Positions 44,674-53,305 of a stretch of 64,000 nucleotides of DNA are shown one piece after another (the stretch's first letter is position 1; each line of letters opens with the position of its first letter). The notes beneath the pieces are model-generated. The model saw only the letters and a program-made list of their open reading frames with translations. It was not told the DNA's origin and did no database searches. Both the position numbers and the translations under genes were made by a program. The DNA is from Gallionella capsiferriformans ES-2 (lineage in GTDB: Bacteria; Pseudomonadota; Gammaproteobacteria; Burkholderiales; Gallionellaceae): assembly GCF_000145255.1 (NCBI RefSeq), contig NC_014394.1:2108001-2172000 (forward strand). Direction: 5' to 3'.

Positions 44674-46413
44674 TTAAAACCTCGGTGAATAATAGGGCAT
44701 GTCATACGGCACGCCGACTTTCAGCAACTCATAGTCGATGCCAGCCAGTTCCTTGTCATTTTCAACTTCCGTTGCATACACGTAAGTTTTAAACGGCTCG
44801 AATCCGAGACGACGCACGGTGTCAATAAAACGCTCGTCGTCATACCTGTTTTCGACATAAACCGTCAGCAGCCGGGCTAAAACCTCCGGAATTTGTCCGA
44901 ATGAGAACGAACGTCCGATCACTTTACCGATGGAACTGTCATTGCCCTGCGCGCCGCCGATCGAGACCTGATACCACTCTTCGCCGTCTTTATCTACGCC
45001 GAGGATGCCGATATGCCCGATGTGGTGATGCGCACAGGCGTTGACGCAACCGGAGATATTAAGATCAATCTCGCCGATGTCGTGCAAGAAGTCGATATCA
45101 TCGAAACATTCGGCAATCGCACGTGCTAACGGAATCGAGCGCGCATTCGCCAGCGTGCAGAAATCGCCTCCCGGACAGCAGATGATATCGGTCAGCAAAC
45201 CGATGTTCGGTGTCGCCAGCCCCAACCCTTTCGCGGACTGCCACAGTTCAAACAGGTCCGCTTGCTTAACGTCAGCCAGCACCAGATTCTGCATATGCGT
45301 CACACGCAGCTCACCGAAGCTATAACGTTCGGCCAGTTCGGCAGCGGCATCCAGTTGTGCTGAGGTCGCATCCCCCGGTGCAATGCCGGTTTTTTTGAGC
45401 GACAGCACCACTGAGGCATAACCTGCCACCTTGTGCGATTTGACGTTGCGTTGCAACCAGTTGGCGAAGGCCTTGTTATCGTTTTGCAACGCATCCAGAT
45501 CGCTATCCGGCAAAGTCTGATACGGCGGAGCAGTAAAGCAGGCGCTCACACGATCCAGTTCCTGTTGCGTGATAGTGCAAGGGCCGCCGCGCGTAAATTG
45601 CCAGTCGGCTTCAACCTGACGGCGAAACTCCTCGATGCCGAGCGCTTTGACCAATATCTTGATACGCGACTTATACATATTATCGCGGCGTCCGTACTGG
45701 TTATAGACACGCACGATGGATTCGACATAGGTGATCACGTCCTGCCAGGGCACAAACGCACAGATTTCGGTACCGATAACAGGCGTGCGACCAAGGCCTC
45801 CGCCAACCAGCACGCGAAAGCCCACTTCACCCTGATCGTTCTTAACCACAGCCAGCCCAATATCGTGAACCGCGATTGCCGCACGATCATCTGAAGCGCC
45901 GGTGATGGAGAATTTAAACTTGCGCGGCAGAAAACCGAATTCTGGATGAAAGGTACTCCACTGGCGCAGTATTTCAGCATAGGGGCGCGGATCGACGATC
46001 TCGTCCCGCGCTACGCCTGCAAATTCGTCACAGGTGATATTGCGGATGCAATTGCCGGAAGTCTGAATCGCGTGCATTTCCACACTGGCCAAATCGGCGA
46101 GAATATCGGGTGCATCGGGCAGCTTGATCCAGTTGAACTGGATATTCTGGCGCGTCGTAAAATGCCCGTAATCACGGTCGTATTTACGGGCGATATGCGC
46201 GAACATGCGCACCTGTTCACTTGATAGCAAACCATAGGGAACGGCAATACGCAGCATATAGGCGTGAATCTGCATATACAGGCCGTTTTGCAGACGCAGA
46301 ATACGAAACTCGTCTTCGGTCAGTTCGCCTGACAGCCGGCGTTCAACCTGACCGCGAAACTGCGCGACACGCTCCGCGATAATCTGATGATCAAATTGAT
46401 CGTAACGATACAT
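44674..46413 (-). CDS. cysI: Sulfite reductase haemoprotein (CysI / NirA-like)
   Basis: A 579-residue sirohaem and 4Fe-4S enzyme that reduces sulfite to sulfide with six electrons. The cluster ligands are visible in C-C-P-G-G-D-F-C-T-L-A-N-A-R-S and I-S-G-C-V-N-A-C-A-H-H. The N-terminal half has R-D-Y-G-H-F-T-T-R-Q-N-I-Q-F-N-W and S-G-N-C-I-R-N-I-T-C-D. No cysJ is present, so electrons may come from ferredoxin or another donor. Nitrite reduction is a possible alternative activity, made unlikely by the operon. Confidence 0.94.
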   Translation of the reverse strand: MYRYDQFDHQIIAERVAQFRGQVERRLSGELTEDEFRILRLQNGLYMQIHAYMLRIAVPYGLLSSEQVRMFAHIARKYDRDYGHFTTRQNIQFNWIKLPDAPDILADLASVEMHAIQTSGNCIRNITCDEFAGVARDEIVDPRPYAEILRQWSTFHPEFGFLPRKFKFSITGASDDRAAIAVHDIGLAVVKNDQGEVGFRVLVGGGLGRTPVIGTEICAFVPWQDVITYVESIVRVYNQYGRRDNMYKSRIKILVKALGIEEFRRQVEADWQFTRGGPCTITQQELDRVSACFTAPPYQTLPDSDLDALQNDNKAFANWLQRNVKSHKVAGYASVVLSLKKTGIAPGDATSAQLDAAAELAERYSFGELRVTHMQNLVLADVKQADLFELWQSAKGLGLATPNIGLLTDIICCPGGDFCTLANARSIPLARAIAECFDDIDFLHDIGEIDLNISGCVNACAHHHIGHIGILGVDKDGEEWYQVSIGGAQGNDSSIGKVIGRSFSFGQIPEVLARLLTVYVENRYDDERFIDTVRRLGFEPFKTYVYATEVENDKELAGIDYELLKVGVPYDMPYYSPRF

Positions 46414-46644
46414 TTAAACTTCCTCATCCGGATAACGTTTCGATACCGGCAGCAACAAGGCGGCCGCCAGCGGAAATTTCGCACCGTAAGCCAAAATTTG
46501 CGCCACGTCCGAATCCTCATCGTGACGCAATGCCGCGCCTATATAAGCGTGTTCGCCGGTTTGACCGACCACAACGCCGATGCGCCCGCCGCAGCCGTTG
46601 AACCAGCTGACCGTTTTAGGTTTGTTGGCTTTATTTTCACTCAT
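46414..46644 (-). CDS. Small conserved protein of the cys operon, 76 aa
   Basis: This product begins M-S-E-N-K-A-N-K-P-K-T-V-S-W-F-N-G-C-G-G-R-I-G-V-V-V-G and ends S-K-R-Y-P-D-E-E-V. Its stop codon abuts the cysI start, and AAGGAAGAATC precedes its ATG, so it belongs to the operon. A single cysteine sits in F-N-G-C-G-G-R. I recognise no domain; similar short proteins occur beside cysI in related bacteria as far as I recall. Confidence 0.75.
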   Translation of the reverse strand: MSENKANKPKTVSWFNGCGGRIGVVVGQTGEHAYIGAALRHDEDSDVAQILAYGAKFPLAAALLLPVSKRYPDEEV

Positions 46645-46653
46645 GATTCTTCC

Positions 46654-47439
46654 TTATTTGTAGAACACCATCTTTAAACCGATAATCAGCAGCATCACCG
46701 CCAGCAGCGGGCGCAAAATTCGTTCCGGCACCCGGGCGCTCAGATGACTGCCAATGTAAATCCCCGGCAGCGAACCGATCAGCAGACTACCCAGCAACAC
46801 TAAATCCACGGTACCGAGTGCCAGATGCCCCATGCCGGCAAAGGCGGTCAGCGGCACCGCGTGGGCGATATCCGTGCCGACCACCTTGACAGGTGACATG
46901 CGCGGGTACAAAAACAGCAACGCCACCGTACCCAGCACCCCGGCACCGATCGAGGACACCGTCACCAGTGCTCCTACCACCACGCCGGTTGCGATCGTTG
47001 CTCCCGGCAGATAGCGATGATGCAACTCATACACTCGCCCGTCACGGCTGCGACCGAGCTTCTTGATCTGTTCCTTGAACAGCAGCACAACTGCGGTAAG
47101 CAACAGCGCGATGCTCAGCACACTGGTAACTACGCTACGCAGCACCTTTTCATCGAGCGCCAAATATTTAAGCAGCAATATCGTCACCAGTGCCGCAGGC
47201 AGACTCCCCATCGCCAGCAACCCGACCACTTTCCACTCTACCGTGCCGCGACGACTATGTACCCATGCGCCCAGTGTCTTGGTCAGCGAAGCATACAACA
47301 AGTCGGTCCCGACCGCCGTCGCAGGCGACACGCCAAAAAACATCACCAGCAAAGGCGTCATTAGCGAACCGCCACCGACCCCGGTCACACCGACAATAAG
47401 ACCGACCAAAAAGCCGGATAAGGTATACATCCAATCCAT
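46654..47439 (-). CDS. TauE/SafE (TSUP) family permease
   Basis: A 261-residue inner-membrane protein with about eight helices, starting L-S-G-F-L-V-G-L-I-V-G-V-T-G-V-G-G-G-S-L-M-T-P-L-L-V, the TSUP signature, repeated in weaker form in the second half (G-A-L-V-T-V-S-S-I-G-A-G-V-L-G-T-V). The family moves sulfite, sulfonates or related anions. As first gene of the cys operon it may import a sulfur source or export excess sulfite; direction cannot be told. Confidence 0.9.
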   Translation of the reverse strand: MDWMYTLSGFLVGLIVGVTGVGGGSLMTPLLVMFFGVSPATAVGTDLLYASLTKTLGAWVHSRRGTVEWKVVGLLAMGSLPAALVTILLLKYLALDEKVLRSVVTSVLSIALLLTAVVLLFKEQIKKLGRSRDGRVYELHHRYLPGATIATGVVVGALVTVSSIGAGVLGTVALLFLYPRMSPVKVVGTDIAHAVPLTAFAGMGHLALGTVDLVLLGSLLIGSLPGIYIGSHLSARVPERILRPLLAVMLLIIGLKMVFYK

Positions 47440-47546
47440 CAGGTAAATGCCCAGTAAATTCAGGCGCGCATTTTAACCCAGCGCTATCGATATGTTTAAT
47501 GAATTCCTGTTATCATTTTATAACCAAATAGAATATAGGCAAGATC

Positions 47547-48488
47547 ATGAACCTGCAACAATTGCGCTACCTCAACGAAATTGTACGGCGCGACCTGAAA
47601 ATTTCCGATGCGGCCGCAGCCCTTTTCACCTCACAACCCGCAATCAGCAAGCAAATCAAATTGCTCGAGGAAGAACTGGGCATCGAAATTTTCGTACGCA
47701 ACGGCAAACGCATCGCCGCCATCACCGAGCCTGGCAAAGGACTGCTCGCGATCGCACAGCGCATGCTGCTGGATGCTGAAAATTTTAAGCAATTTGCTCA
47801 AGAATTTCACTCCAAGGATACCGGCCAGTTGACCATCGCCACCACCCATACTCAGGCACGCTATGCCCTGCCACCCGTAGTGAAACAGTTTATCGAACGC
47901 TACCCCAAGGTTAAGCTGGGATTGCATCAGGGCACCCCGACACAGATCGCCGAACAAGTTTTACACGGCGAAGCCGACCTCTGCATCGCGACCGAAAGCC
48001 TGTCAAGCTACGAGGGCCTCGTCACCCTGCCCTGCTACGACTGGCATCATTGCGTGATCACCCCGCCGGGACATCCGCTACTGAAAATCCAGACACTCAC
48101 GCTAAAAGACATTGTGCAGTACCCGATCATCACTTATGACCACGCTTTTTCCGGACGCAGCAAGGTCAACGAAGCCTTCGAAAAAGCAGGGCTCACCCCC
48201 GACATCGCCCTGACGGCTATCGATGCGGACGTGATTAAAACCTATGTCGAACTCGGTCTTGGTATTGGCATCCTGGCCGAAATTGCCTTCATCCCCGAAC
48301 GGGAACTGCATTTGCGCATGATGAACGCCCGACACCTGTTTAAACCCAGCACCACGCGAATTGCGATACGCAAAAACGAATACCTGCGCGCCTACACCTA
48401 CGAATTTATCGAACTGTTTGCCCCCCACCTGACCCGCAAGGTGATCGCGGAGGCAATGCGACTGTCAAATTTTCCGAAAACACCCTGA
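47547..48488 (+). CDS. cysB: CysB-type LysR regulator
   Basis: A 313-residue LysR protein with the CysB-style opening M-N-L-Q-Q-L-R-Y-L-N-E-I-V-R-R-D-L-K-I-S-D-A-A-A-A-L and a winged helix (T-S-Q-P-A-I-S-K-Q-I-K-L-L-E-E-E-L-G). The ligand-binding part shows T-T-H-T-Q-A-R-Y-A-L-P and I-T-Y-D-H-A-F-S-G-R-S, as in CysB, which senses O-/N-acetylserine. It is divergent from the permease-cysI-cysN operon across 107 bp that probably hold its binding sites. Confidence 0.95.
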   Translation: MNLQQLRYLNEIVRRDLKISDAAAALFTSQPAISKQIKLLEEELGIEIFVRNGKRIAAITEPGKGLLAIAQRMLLDAENFKQFAQEFHSKDTGQLTIATTHTQARYALPPVVKQFIERYPKVKLGLHQGTPTQIAEQVLHGEADLCIATESLSSYEGLVTLPCYDWHHCVITPPGHPLLKIQTLTLKDIVQYPIITYDHAFSGRSKVNEAFEKAGLTPDIALTAIDADVIKTYVELGLGIGILAEIAFIPERELHLRMMNARHLFKPSTTRIAIRKNEYLRAYTYEFIELFAPHLTRKVIAEAMRLSNFPKTP

Positions 48489-48579
48489 ATAAATAGCAGG
48501 CACGCCGAACCAATAGAGCGCGATAACGGAAGTTTTGGTAGACTTACGATTTGTAAGTCTTTATCCGGAAAAATACCGC

Positions 48580-49158
48580 ATGCCCGATCTTAATTCGCCG
48601 CCGATAGCCCCCTCGATTGCCAGTCGTCCGGACCTTGACTGGAGTCAGGTACGCGAGACCATATTGATGCTGAATCTGTCTATGACGCAAATCGAAATGG
48701 CGCTGCATGACTCGTCAAGTTCCGTCGGCGAACTGACAGACTCTTTCACCTCCATTTCAGGGGCGCTCGACGCCATACAGCAAGTAGCCGGCTATTTACC
48801 CGATGTGCCTGAAATTCAGTCCGCAAAAACAGAGATTGCATTGCTGGGTAGCGAAGTTAGTAACAAGGTCGGACAGGCCATCGTCGCTTTTCAGTTTTAC
48901 GACCGTCTCTCGCAACGATTATCACAGGTATGCCGGAATCTTGACGATTTGGGGGTACTGGTCAACGATCCGGTCCGCCTATACAACCCTTATGCATGGG
49001 TTGCGTTACAGCAAAAAATTCGCTCCAAATATGTCACCGAAGATGACAAGCATATGTTTGATACGCTGATGGAAACCCGCGATGTGCAAAAGGCGCTTGC
49101 CGAATTCATGAAACGAAAGCGTGAACAGCAACCCGACGGCGACATCGAACTGTTTTAG
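48580..49158 (+). CDS. Chemotaxis-associated protein with a CheZ-like D-x-x-x-Q motif
   Basis: The start is set at the ATG at 48580 (192 residues); a TTG at 48535 would add 15. The protein is helical, with S-N-K-V-G-Q-A-I-V-A-F-Q-F-Y-D-R-L-S-Q-R in the middle, whose F-Y-D-R-L-S-Q has the spacing of CheZ's Asp143-x-x-x-Gln147. It ends D-G-D-I-E-L-F, the tail shared with proteins of the che locus. The receptor at 39328 has the similar F-Q-D-V-T-R-Q. It precedes a response-regulator gene with the same type of tail, so a CheY phosphatase role is a testable guess. Confidence 0.8.
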   Translation: MPDLNSPPIAPSIASRPDLDWSQVRETILMLNLSMTQIEMALHDSSSSVGELTDSFTSISGALDAIQQVAGYLPDVPEIQSAKTEIALLGSEVSNKVGQAIVAFQFYDRLSQRLSQVCRNLDDLGVLVNDPVRLYNPYAWVALQQKIRSKYVTEDDKHMFDTLMETRDVQKALAEFMKRKREQQPDGDIELF

Positions 49159-49198
49159 AGCTGAACACTGCCTCATTTTGGGCGAAGAGGAATGAATT

Positions 49199-50356
49199 GT
49201 GCGAAATAACAACTGGCCGGACGTCACAGGAAGAGTTCTGGTTGTCGATGACGACAAAATTACCCGCATCCTGCACCGGACACTGCTATCCAATCAGTTC
49301 GATGTCGAAACGGCCTCTTCGGGAGAAGAGGCATTAAAAATGTGCCAAGAGCGCCTGCCAGACCTGATCCTGCTGGATGTCATCATGCCCGATATGGACG
49401 GCTACAAGACCTGCATGCAAATCCGCGAATTCACAGACATCCCCATCATCTTTGCAACGGGCAATGAAACATTGGAGGAGCATATGGCCGCCTTCGATGC
49501 GGGAGGAGATGACATCATCACCAAACCGGTGACCAAAGAAATATTACTACGTAAAATTTCACGGGCAATTGCGCGTAAGCATGAGACGCACAATCTGCAA
49601 AGTGAAAAAAACTCCCTGCAAAATATGGCGATGAATTTTCTGTCGGCCGTCGGTGAGAGCGGTGTGTTACAGCAATTCATGCAGGCGAGCCTGATCTGCG
49701 GCACACCGAGGGATCTGGGAAATCAACTGGTCGAAGCGATCAAAAATTTTGGTCTCGAATGCAGCGTGCTAATTCGCGACAGCAATGAAGAAGTGATCCT
49801 GACTTCACACAACAACCCCAGCGAAATCGAAAAAGCGATCCTCTTGCAGTCCACCGGCATGGGGCGAATCTTCCAGTTCAAGCAGAAAATCGTCGTGAAC
49901 TATGACCATGTCTCAGTGATCGTCAATAATATGCCTATGGACGATGATGAGAAATCAGGTCGAGTGCGCGACAACATCACTATGCTTGCCGAAATGACTG
50001 ATAGCTTGTGCGACAACGTGCTGATGCGCCAAACCTCACACTCACTGGCCGAACAATTTCAAATTGCCATGTCAAACAGCTATTCCACACTGGAGACACT
50101 CAGGGAGTTGAATCAGCGTGCTCAGGTTGACACGCGCATACTACTGCAAGAACTGGTCGACAACGTCGAAAAAACTTTCACCTGGCTGGGCACCAGTCGC
50201 AATCAGGAAAAGATGATCAGCGAAACCATGTTTGTCTCGGTTGATAAAATTCTCGCCTTGCTGGAGTCCGCAGGTAGTCAAAGCGACGAGACGTTAAACG
50301 AGGCGTTGAATTGCCTTCGCAACGGCAATACAGAAGGAACGGTCGATCTTTTTTAA
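49199..50356 (+). CDS. Response regulator with a helical C-terminal domain and V-D-L-F tail
   Basis: A 385-residue protein starting at a GTG behind GAAGAGGAATGAATT. The receiver domain is complete (V-V-D-D-D-K-I-T-R, L-L-D-V-I-M-P-D-M-D-G, F-A-T-G-N, I-T-K-P-V). The remaining ~255 residues contain no known output: first a GAF-like stretch (A-I-K-N-F-G-L-E-C-S-V-L-I-R), then long helices (L-R-E-L-N-Q-R-A-Q-V-D-T-R-I-L-L-Q-E-L-V-D). The last residues are T-E-G-T-V-D-L-F. It pairs with the preceding gene. It is probably a chemotaxis-linked regulator. Confidence 0.88.
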   Translation: MRNNNWPDVTGRVLVVDDDKITRILHRTLLSNQFDVETASSGEEALKMCQERLPDLILLDVIMPDMDGYKTCMQIREFTDIPIIFATGNETLEEHMAAFDAGGDDIITKPVTKEILLRKISRAIARKHETHNLQSEKNSLQNMAMNFLSAVGESGVLQQFMQASLICGTPRDLGNQLVEAIKNFGLECSVLIRDSNEEVILTSHNNPSEIEKAILLQSTGMGRIFQFKQKIVVNYDHVSVIVNNMPMDDDEKSGRVRDNITMLAEMTDSLCDNVLMRQTSHSLAEQFQIAMSNSYSTLETLRELNQRAQVDTRILLQELVDNVEKTFTWLGTSRNQEKMISETMFVSVDKILALLESAGSQSDETLNEALNCLRNGNTEGTVDLF

Positions 50357-50437
50357 GACTTTTCGGTTCACATAGATTCACGGCAATATAACGTAAACTT
50401 CCGTCCGATAACCTTAACCCAGAGCCGGCTCCCTTGA

Positions 50438-51976
50438 TCAGGAAATCGCGCGACGGGAAAAATCTCTGGGCCGGAACCCTAAGACCGCGAGCACGGCGAA
50501 ATACACCACGACGCCGCCGACCACCAAAACCGCCAACCGGACGATGCGCTCCCAACCGCCGCCAGCAAGCCAACTATCCTGCGACCCCATACCGAACCAG
50601 AGCGTGAGCCCTAGGGCCGTGACGGCTACCCCCACCTTAGCAAAGTACCTACCCCAACCCGGTTCAGGCTGATAAATGCCTTTTTTGCGCAGAAAATAGA
50701 ACAAAATTGCAGAATTCAAACACGCACCCAGCGCAATTGACAAGGCCAGACCCGCATGAGCAATCCAGCCGATAAACAGTGCATTCATCGCCTGCGTCGC
50801 GATCAGCGTAACGATACCGATTTTAACTGGTGTCTTAATATCCTGCCGCGCATAAAAACCGGGCGCTAATATCTTCACCAGTATCATTCCTATTAGGCCG
50901 ACACTGTAACCCACCAGTGCGTGACTGGTCATGAGCACATCACTGGCCAGAAAAGCGCCGCGCTGAAAAAAAGTAGACAACAGTGGCACTGCGATCATCC
51001 CCAAAGCCAGCGCAGAGGGAACCGCCAGCATAAAAGTCAGGCGCAGCCCCCAATCGAGCAATTTGGAATACTCAACCGTATCCCGGCTTGCATGGCATTT
51101 TGATAGCGAGGGCAACAAAATCGTACCAAGCGCAGCGCCCAGCATCCCGGCGGGAAATTCCATCAGTCGATCGGCGTAGTACAACCAAGAGACGCTACCT
51201 GCCACCAGAAAGGACGCAAAAATCGTATTGATGATCAAACTGATCTGGGCGATGGAGACACCGAAGATCGCCGGCCCCATTTGTCGCAAGACGCGGCGCA
51301 TCCCTTCATCTTTCCAGTTGAAACGAAAGCTCGGCAGCATATCGATCTTCTTCAGGAACGGCACCTGAAAAGCCAGTTGCACGACACCCGCGATAAACAC
51401 AGACCAGGCCAGCGCCATCACAGGAGGATTGCAATACGGTGCCAGCCATAGCGCACCGCTGATAAAACAGACGTTTAGCAAAATCGGCGCAAAAGCCGGC
51501 ACCCAGAATTTATTGTAGGTATTGAGTATCGCGGCCGCTACGGCCACCAGAGAAATGAAGAAGATGTAAGGCGAGGTAAATCGCAGCAACTGCACGGTGA
51601 GTTGAAATTTTTCCGCATCCTGCACAAAACCCGGCGCGCTGATATAGACGAGAATAGGCGCAGCAATAATGCCGATCGCCGTGACGATGAATAAAATTAT
51701 CGCCAGCATGGTGGTGACATGATCGACCAGAAGTCGGGTTTCTTCATGCCCGCGCCGGTTACGGTATTCGCCGAAAATCGGCACGAACGCTTGCGAAAAT
51801 GCCCCTTCGGCAAACAGCCGGCGTAACAAATTGGGAAGCTTGAAGGCAACAAAGAACGCATCGGTTGCCATACCGGCACCAAACACGCGCGCGATCAGAA
51901 TGTCACGGGCAAAGGCTAAAATACGCGACACCAGCGTCAAACCGCTGATCGTCGCTAACGACCTGAGTAAATTCAT
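50438..51976 (-). CDS. murJ: Lipid II flippase MurJ (MviN)
   Basis: A 512-residue membrane protein with about 14 helices that moves lipid II across the inner membrane for peptidoglycan synthesis. It opens L-L-R-S-L-A-T-I-S-G-L-T-L-V-S-R-I-L-A-F-A-R-D and has G-A-G-M-A-T-D-A-F-F-V-A-F-K-L-P-N-L-L-R-R-L-F-A-E-G-A-F. The Arg and Asp residues of the central cavity signature are present in these motifs. Standard length. It lies downstream of the DUF3579 gene on the same strand. Confidence 0.96.
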   Translation of the reverse strand: MNLLRSLATISGLTLVSRILAFARDILIARVFGAGMATDAFFVAFKLPNLLRRLFAEGAFSQAFVPIFGEYRNRRGHEETRLLVDHVTTMLAIILFIVTAIGIIAAPILVYISAPGFVQDAEKFQLTVQLLRFTSPYIFFISLVAVAAAILNTYNKFWVPAFAPILLNVCFISGALWLAPYCNPPVMALAWSVFIAGVVQLAFQVPFLKKIDMLPSFRFNWKDEGMRRVLRQMGPAIFGVSIAQISLIINTIFASFLVAGSVSWLYYADRLMEFPAGMLGAALGTILLPSLSKCHASRDTVEYSKLLDWGLRLTFMLAVPSALALGMIAVPLLSTFFQRGAFLASDVLMTSHALVGYSVGLIGMILVKILAPGFYARQDIKTPVKIGIVTLIATQAMNALFIGWIAHAGLALSIALGACLNSAILFYFLRKKGIYQPEPGWGRYFAKVGVAVTALGLTLWFGMGSQDSWLAGGGWERIVRLAVLVVGGVVVYFAVLAVLGFRPRDFSRRAIS

Positions 51977-52003
51977 ACCTTCACGCGCAACTGCGCAACG
52001 GCA

Positions 52004-52360
52004 TCATGCACCCCGTATTGCACACAGATCACGCCGGTCGGCACTCAGAGCCGGATGTTTGGCAGTTTCGGACAACTGGTCGGGCGTTCTGCCCGAACGC
52101 ACTTTGAGATTGTTATCCTTCGCGAATTGGCACACCGCTGTATAGGCTTCAATATCGGCAAGCTGTAACCGAGCATCCATCACCACCGCGGGGAGTCCAT
52201 CGATGTTCATCGGATGCAGATAGTCAGAATGACTGATCCGGTTACTGTCAGATTGCTGCGCCAGCATTCCGCACAGACGCTCAGCCCAATCGGGGTATGC
52301 AAACACCTCACCCTCAGACGTAATACCCAGTATCACCCACTCATTCAGATTACGAATCAT
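52004..52360 (-). CDS. DUF3579-family protein
   Basis: A 118-residue protein of a small uncharacterised family common in betaproteobacteria: I-L-G-I-T-S-E-G-E-V-F-A-Y-P-D-W-A-E-R-L-C-G-M-L, later P-A-V-V-M-D-A-R-L and A-Y-T-A-V-C-Q-F-A-K-D-N-N-L-K-V. The last ~25 residues (S-E-T-A-K-H-P-A-L-S-A-D-R-R) extend past where I would expect the family to end. It lies 27 bases upstream of murJ, which suggests co-transcription. Function unknown. Confidence 0.82.
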   Translation of the reverse strand: MIRNLNEWVILGITSEGEVFAYPDWAERLCGMLAQQSDSNRISHSDYLHPMNIDGLPAVVMDARLQLADIEAYTAVCQFAKDNNLKVRSGRTPDQLSETAKHPALSADRRDLCAIRGA

Positions 52361-52785
52361 CTTGCTATCCTCTTAGCATCCTCAGTCAATCTTGCTCGGC
52401 ACGGCCAGACTCAGTAACGCTGCCGTATGTCGGCTGCGATAATATCACTGAATAATTGATAATTTTACATTATATGGCACATTTAATTACAGGAAACTTA
52501 CACGCCAGCACTACGCAACAACCACCTTTAAATGGGCCTGCCTGAAAAATACCGATTAATGCTACAACTAAAAAGTGTTCATCCTCGAACAGGATAATAG
52601 CCCGCTGAGATTCCGAGTCCGCTCCGGAGCAAATATGACTATAGCCAGAAAATGTCGACGAAGCACCCGATTTATCCTAGCGTAAAATCGGCAGTACGCA
52701 CAGCGCATAACCGACTATAAAGATGTTTTTGATGCCCGAAAAATCTGCCGACAGACGACATCAAGGCACACCACATTATAAATAT
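52361..52785. other. Intergenic region between the DUF3579 gene and the rpsT promoter
   Basis: About 425 AT-rich bases with no supported ORF and no recognisable RNA. It must hold the promoter of the DUF3579-murJ transcript on its left and regulatory sequence for rpsT on its right. Confidence 0.5.
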
Positions 52786-52814
52786 TTGCAAATTTTGCAA
52801 TAAGTCACTAGAAT
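52786..52814 (+). promoter_or_regulatory. rpsT promoter
   Basis: TTGCAA at 52786-52791, a 17-bp spacer and TAGAAT at 52809-52814. The -35 is part of a short palindrome TTGCAAATTTTGCAA. The rpsT ATG lies about 40 bases downstream behind AAGGAG. Confidence 0.65.
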
Positions 52815-52854
52815 GCTCCCCTTTCCAGCAAGCTGAATTTCAAGGAGTAGTAAC

Positions 52855-53118
52855 ATGGCAAATAGCGCACAAGCCCGTAAACGTGCTCGTCAAGCAGTAA
52901 AACAAAATGCTCACAACAGCAGCTTGCGCTCAGAATTGCGCACTGCCATCAAGCGAGTGATCAAAGCGATCGAAGCTGGCGACAAAACCGCAGCTCAGAG
53001 CGTTTATCGTGATTCAGTCAGCACCGTGGACAGTATCGCTGACAAGAAGATCATCCACAAGAACAAGGCATCTCGCCATAAGAGCCGTCTTTCTGCTGCT
53101 ATCAAGGCAATGGCTTAA
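52855..53118 (+). CDS. rpsT: 30S ribosomal protein S20
   Basis: An 87-residue basic helical protein: [26 protein letters not shown] opens it and [17 protein letters not shown] closes it, which are standard for S20. S20 binds the 5' domain of 16S rRNA. Divergent from murJ, as in many proteobacteria, and followed by its own terminator. Confidence 0.97.
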   Translation: MANSAQARKRARQAVKQNAHNSSLRSELRTAIKRVIKAIEAGDKTAAQSVYRDSVSTVDSIADKKIIHKNKASRHKSRLSAAIKAMA

Positions 53119-53148
53119 TTGCCCTGACGCTTTGATGCAACGCCTATG

Positions 53149-53180
53149 AGCCGACAGTGATGTCGGCTTGTTTGTTTTAT
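53149..53180 (+). terminator. Terminator after rpsT
   Basis: AGCCGACA-GTGA-TGTCGGCT forms an 8-bp stem with a tetraloop at 53149-53168, followed by TGTTTGTTTTA. Confidence 0.85.
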
Positions 53181-53305
53181 ACTTGTCATTTTAGTTTCAC
53201 TTGCCTAGACAGGGCTGTTTGGCTCAATATACGCCTTCTTTCTGGCTGTATTTTGCTGTCCAACGGCGGCAAGCTCCGCCTATATCTGCTTTCAAAAGGT
53301 GCCGT

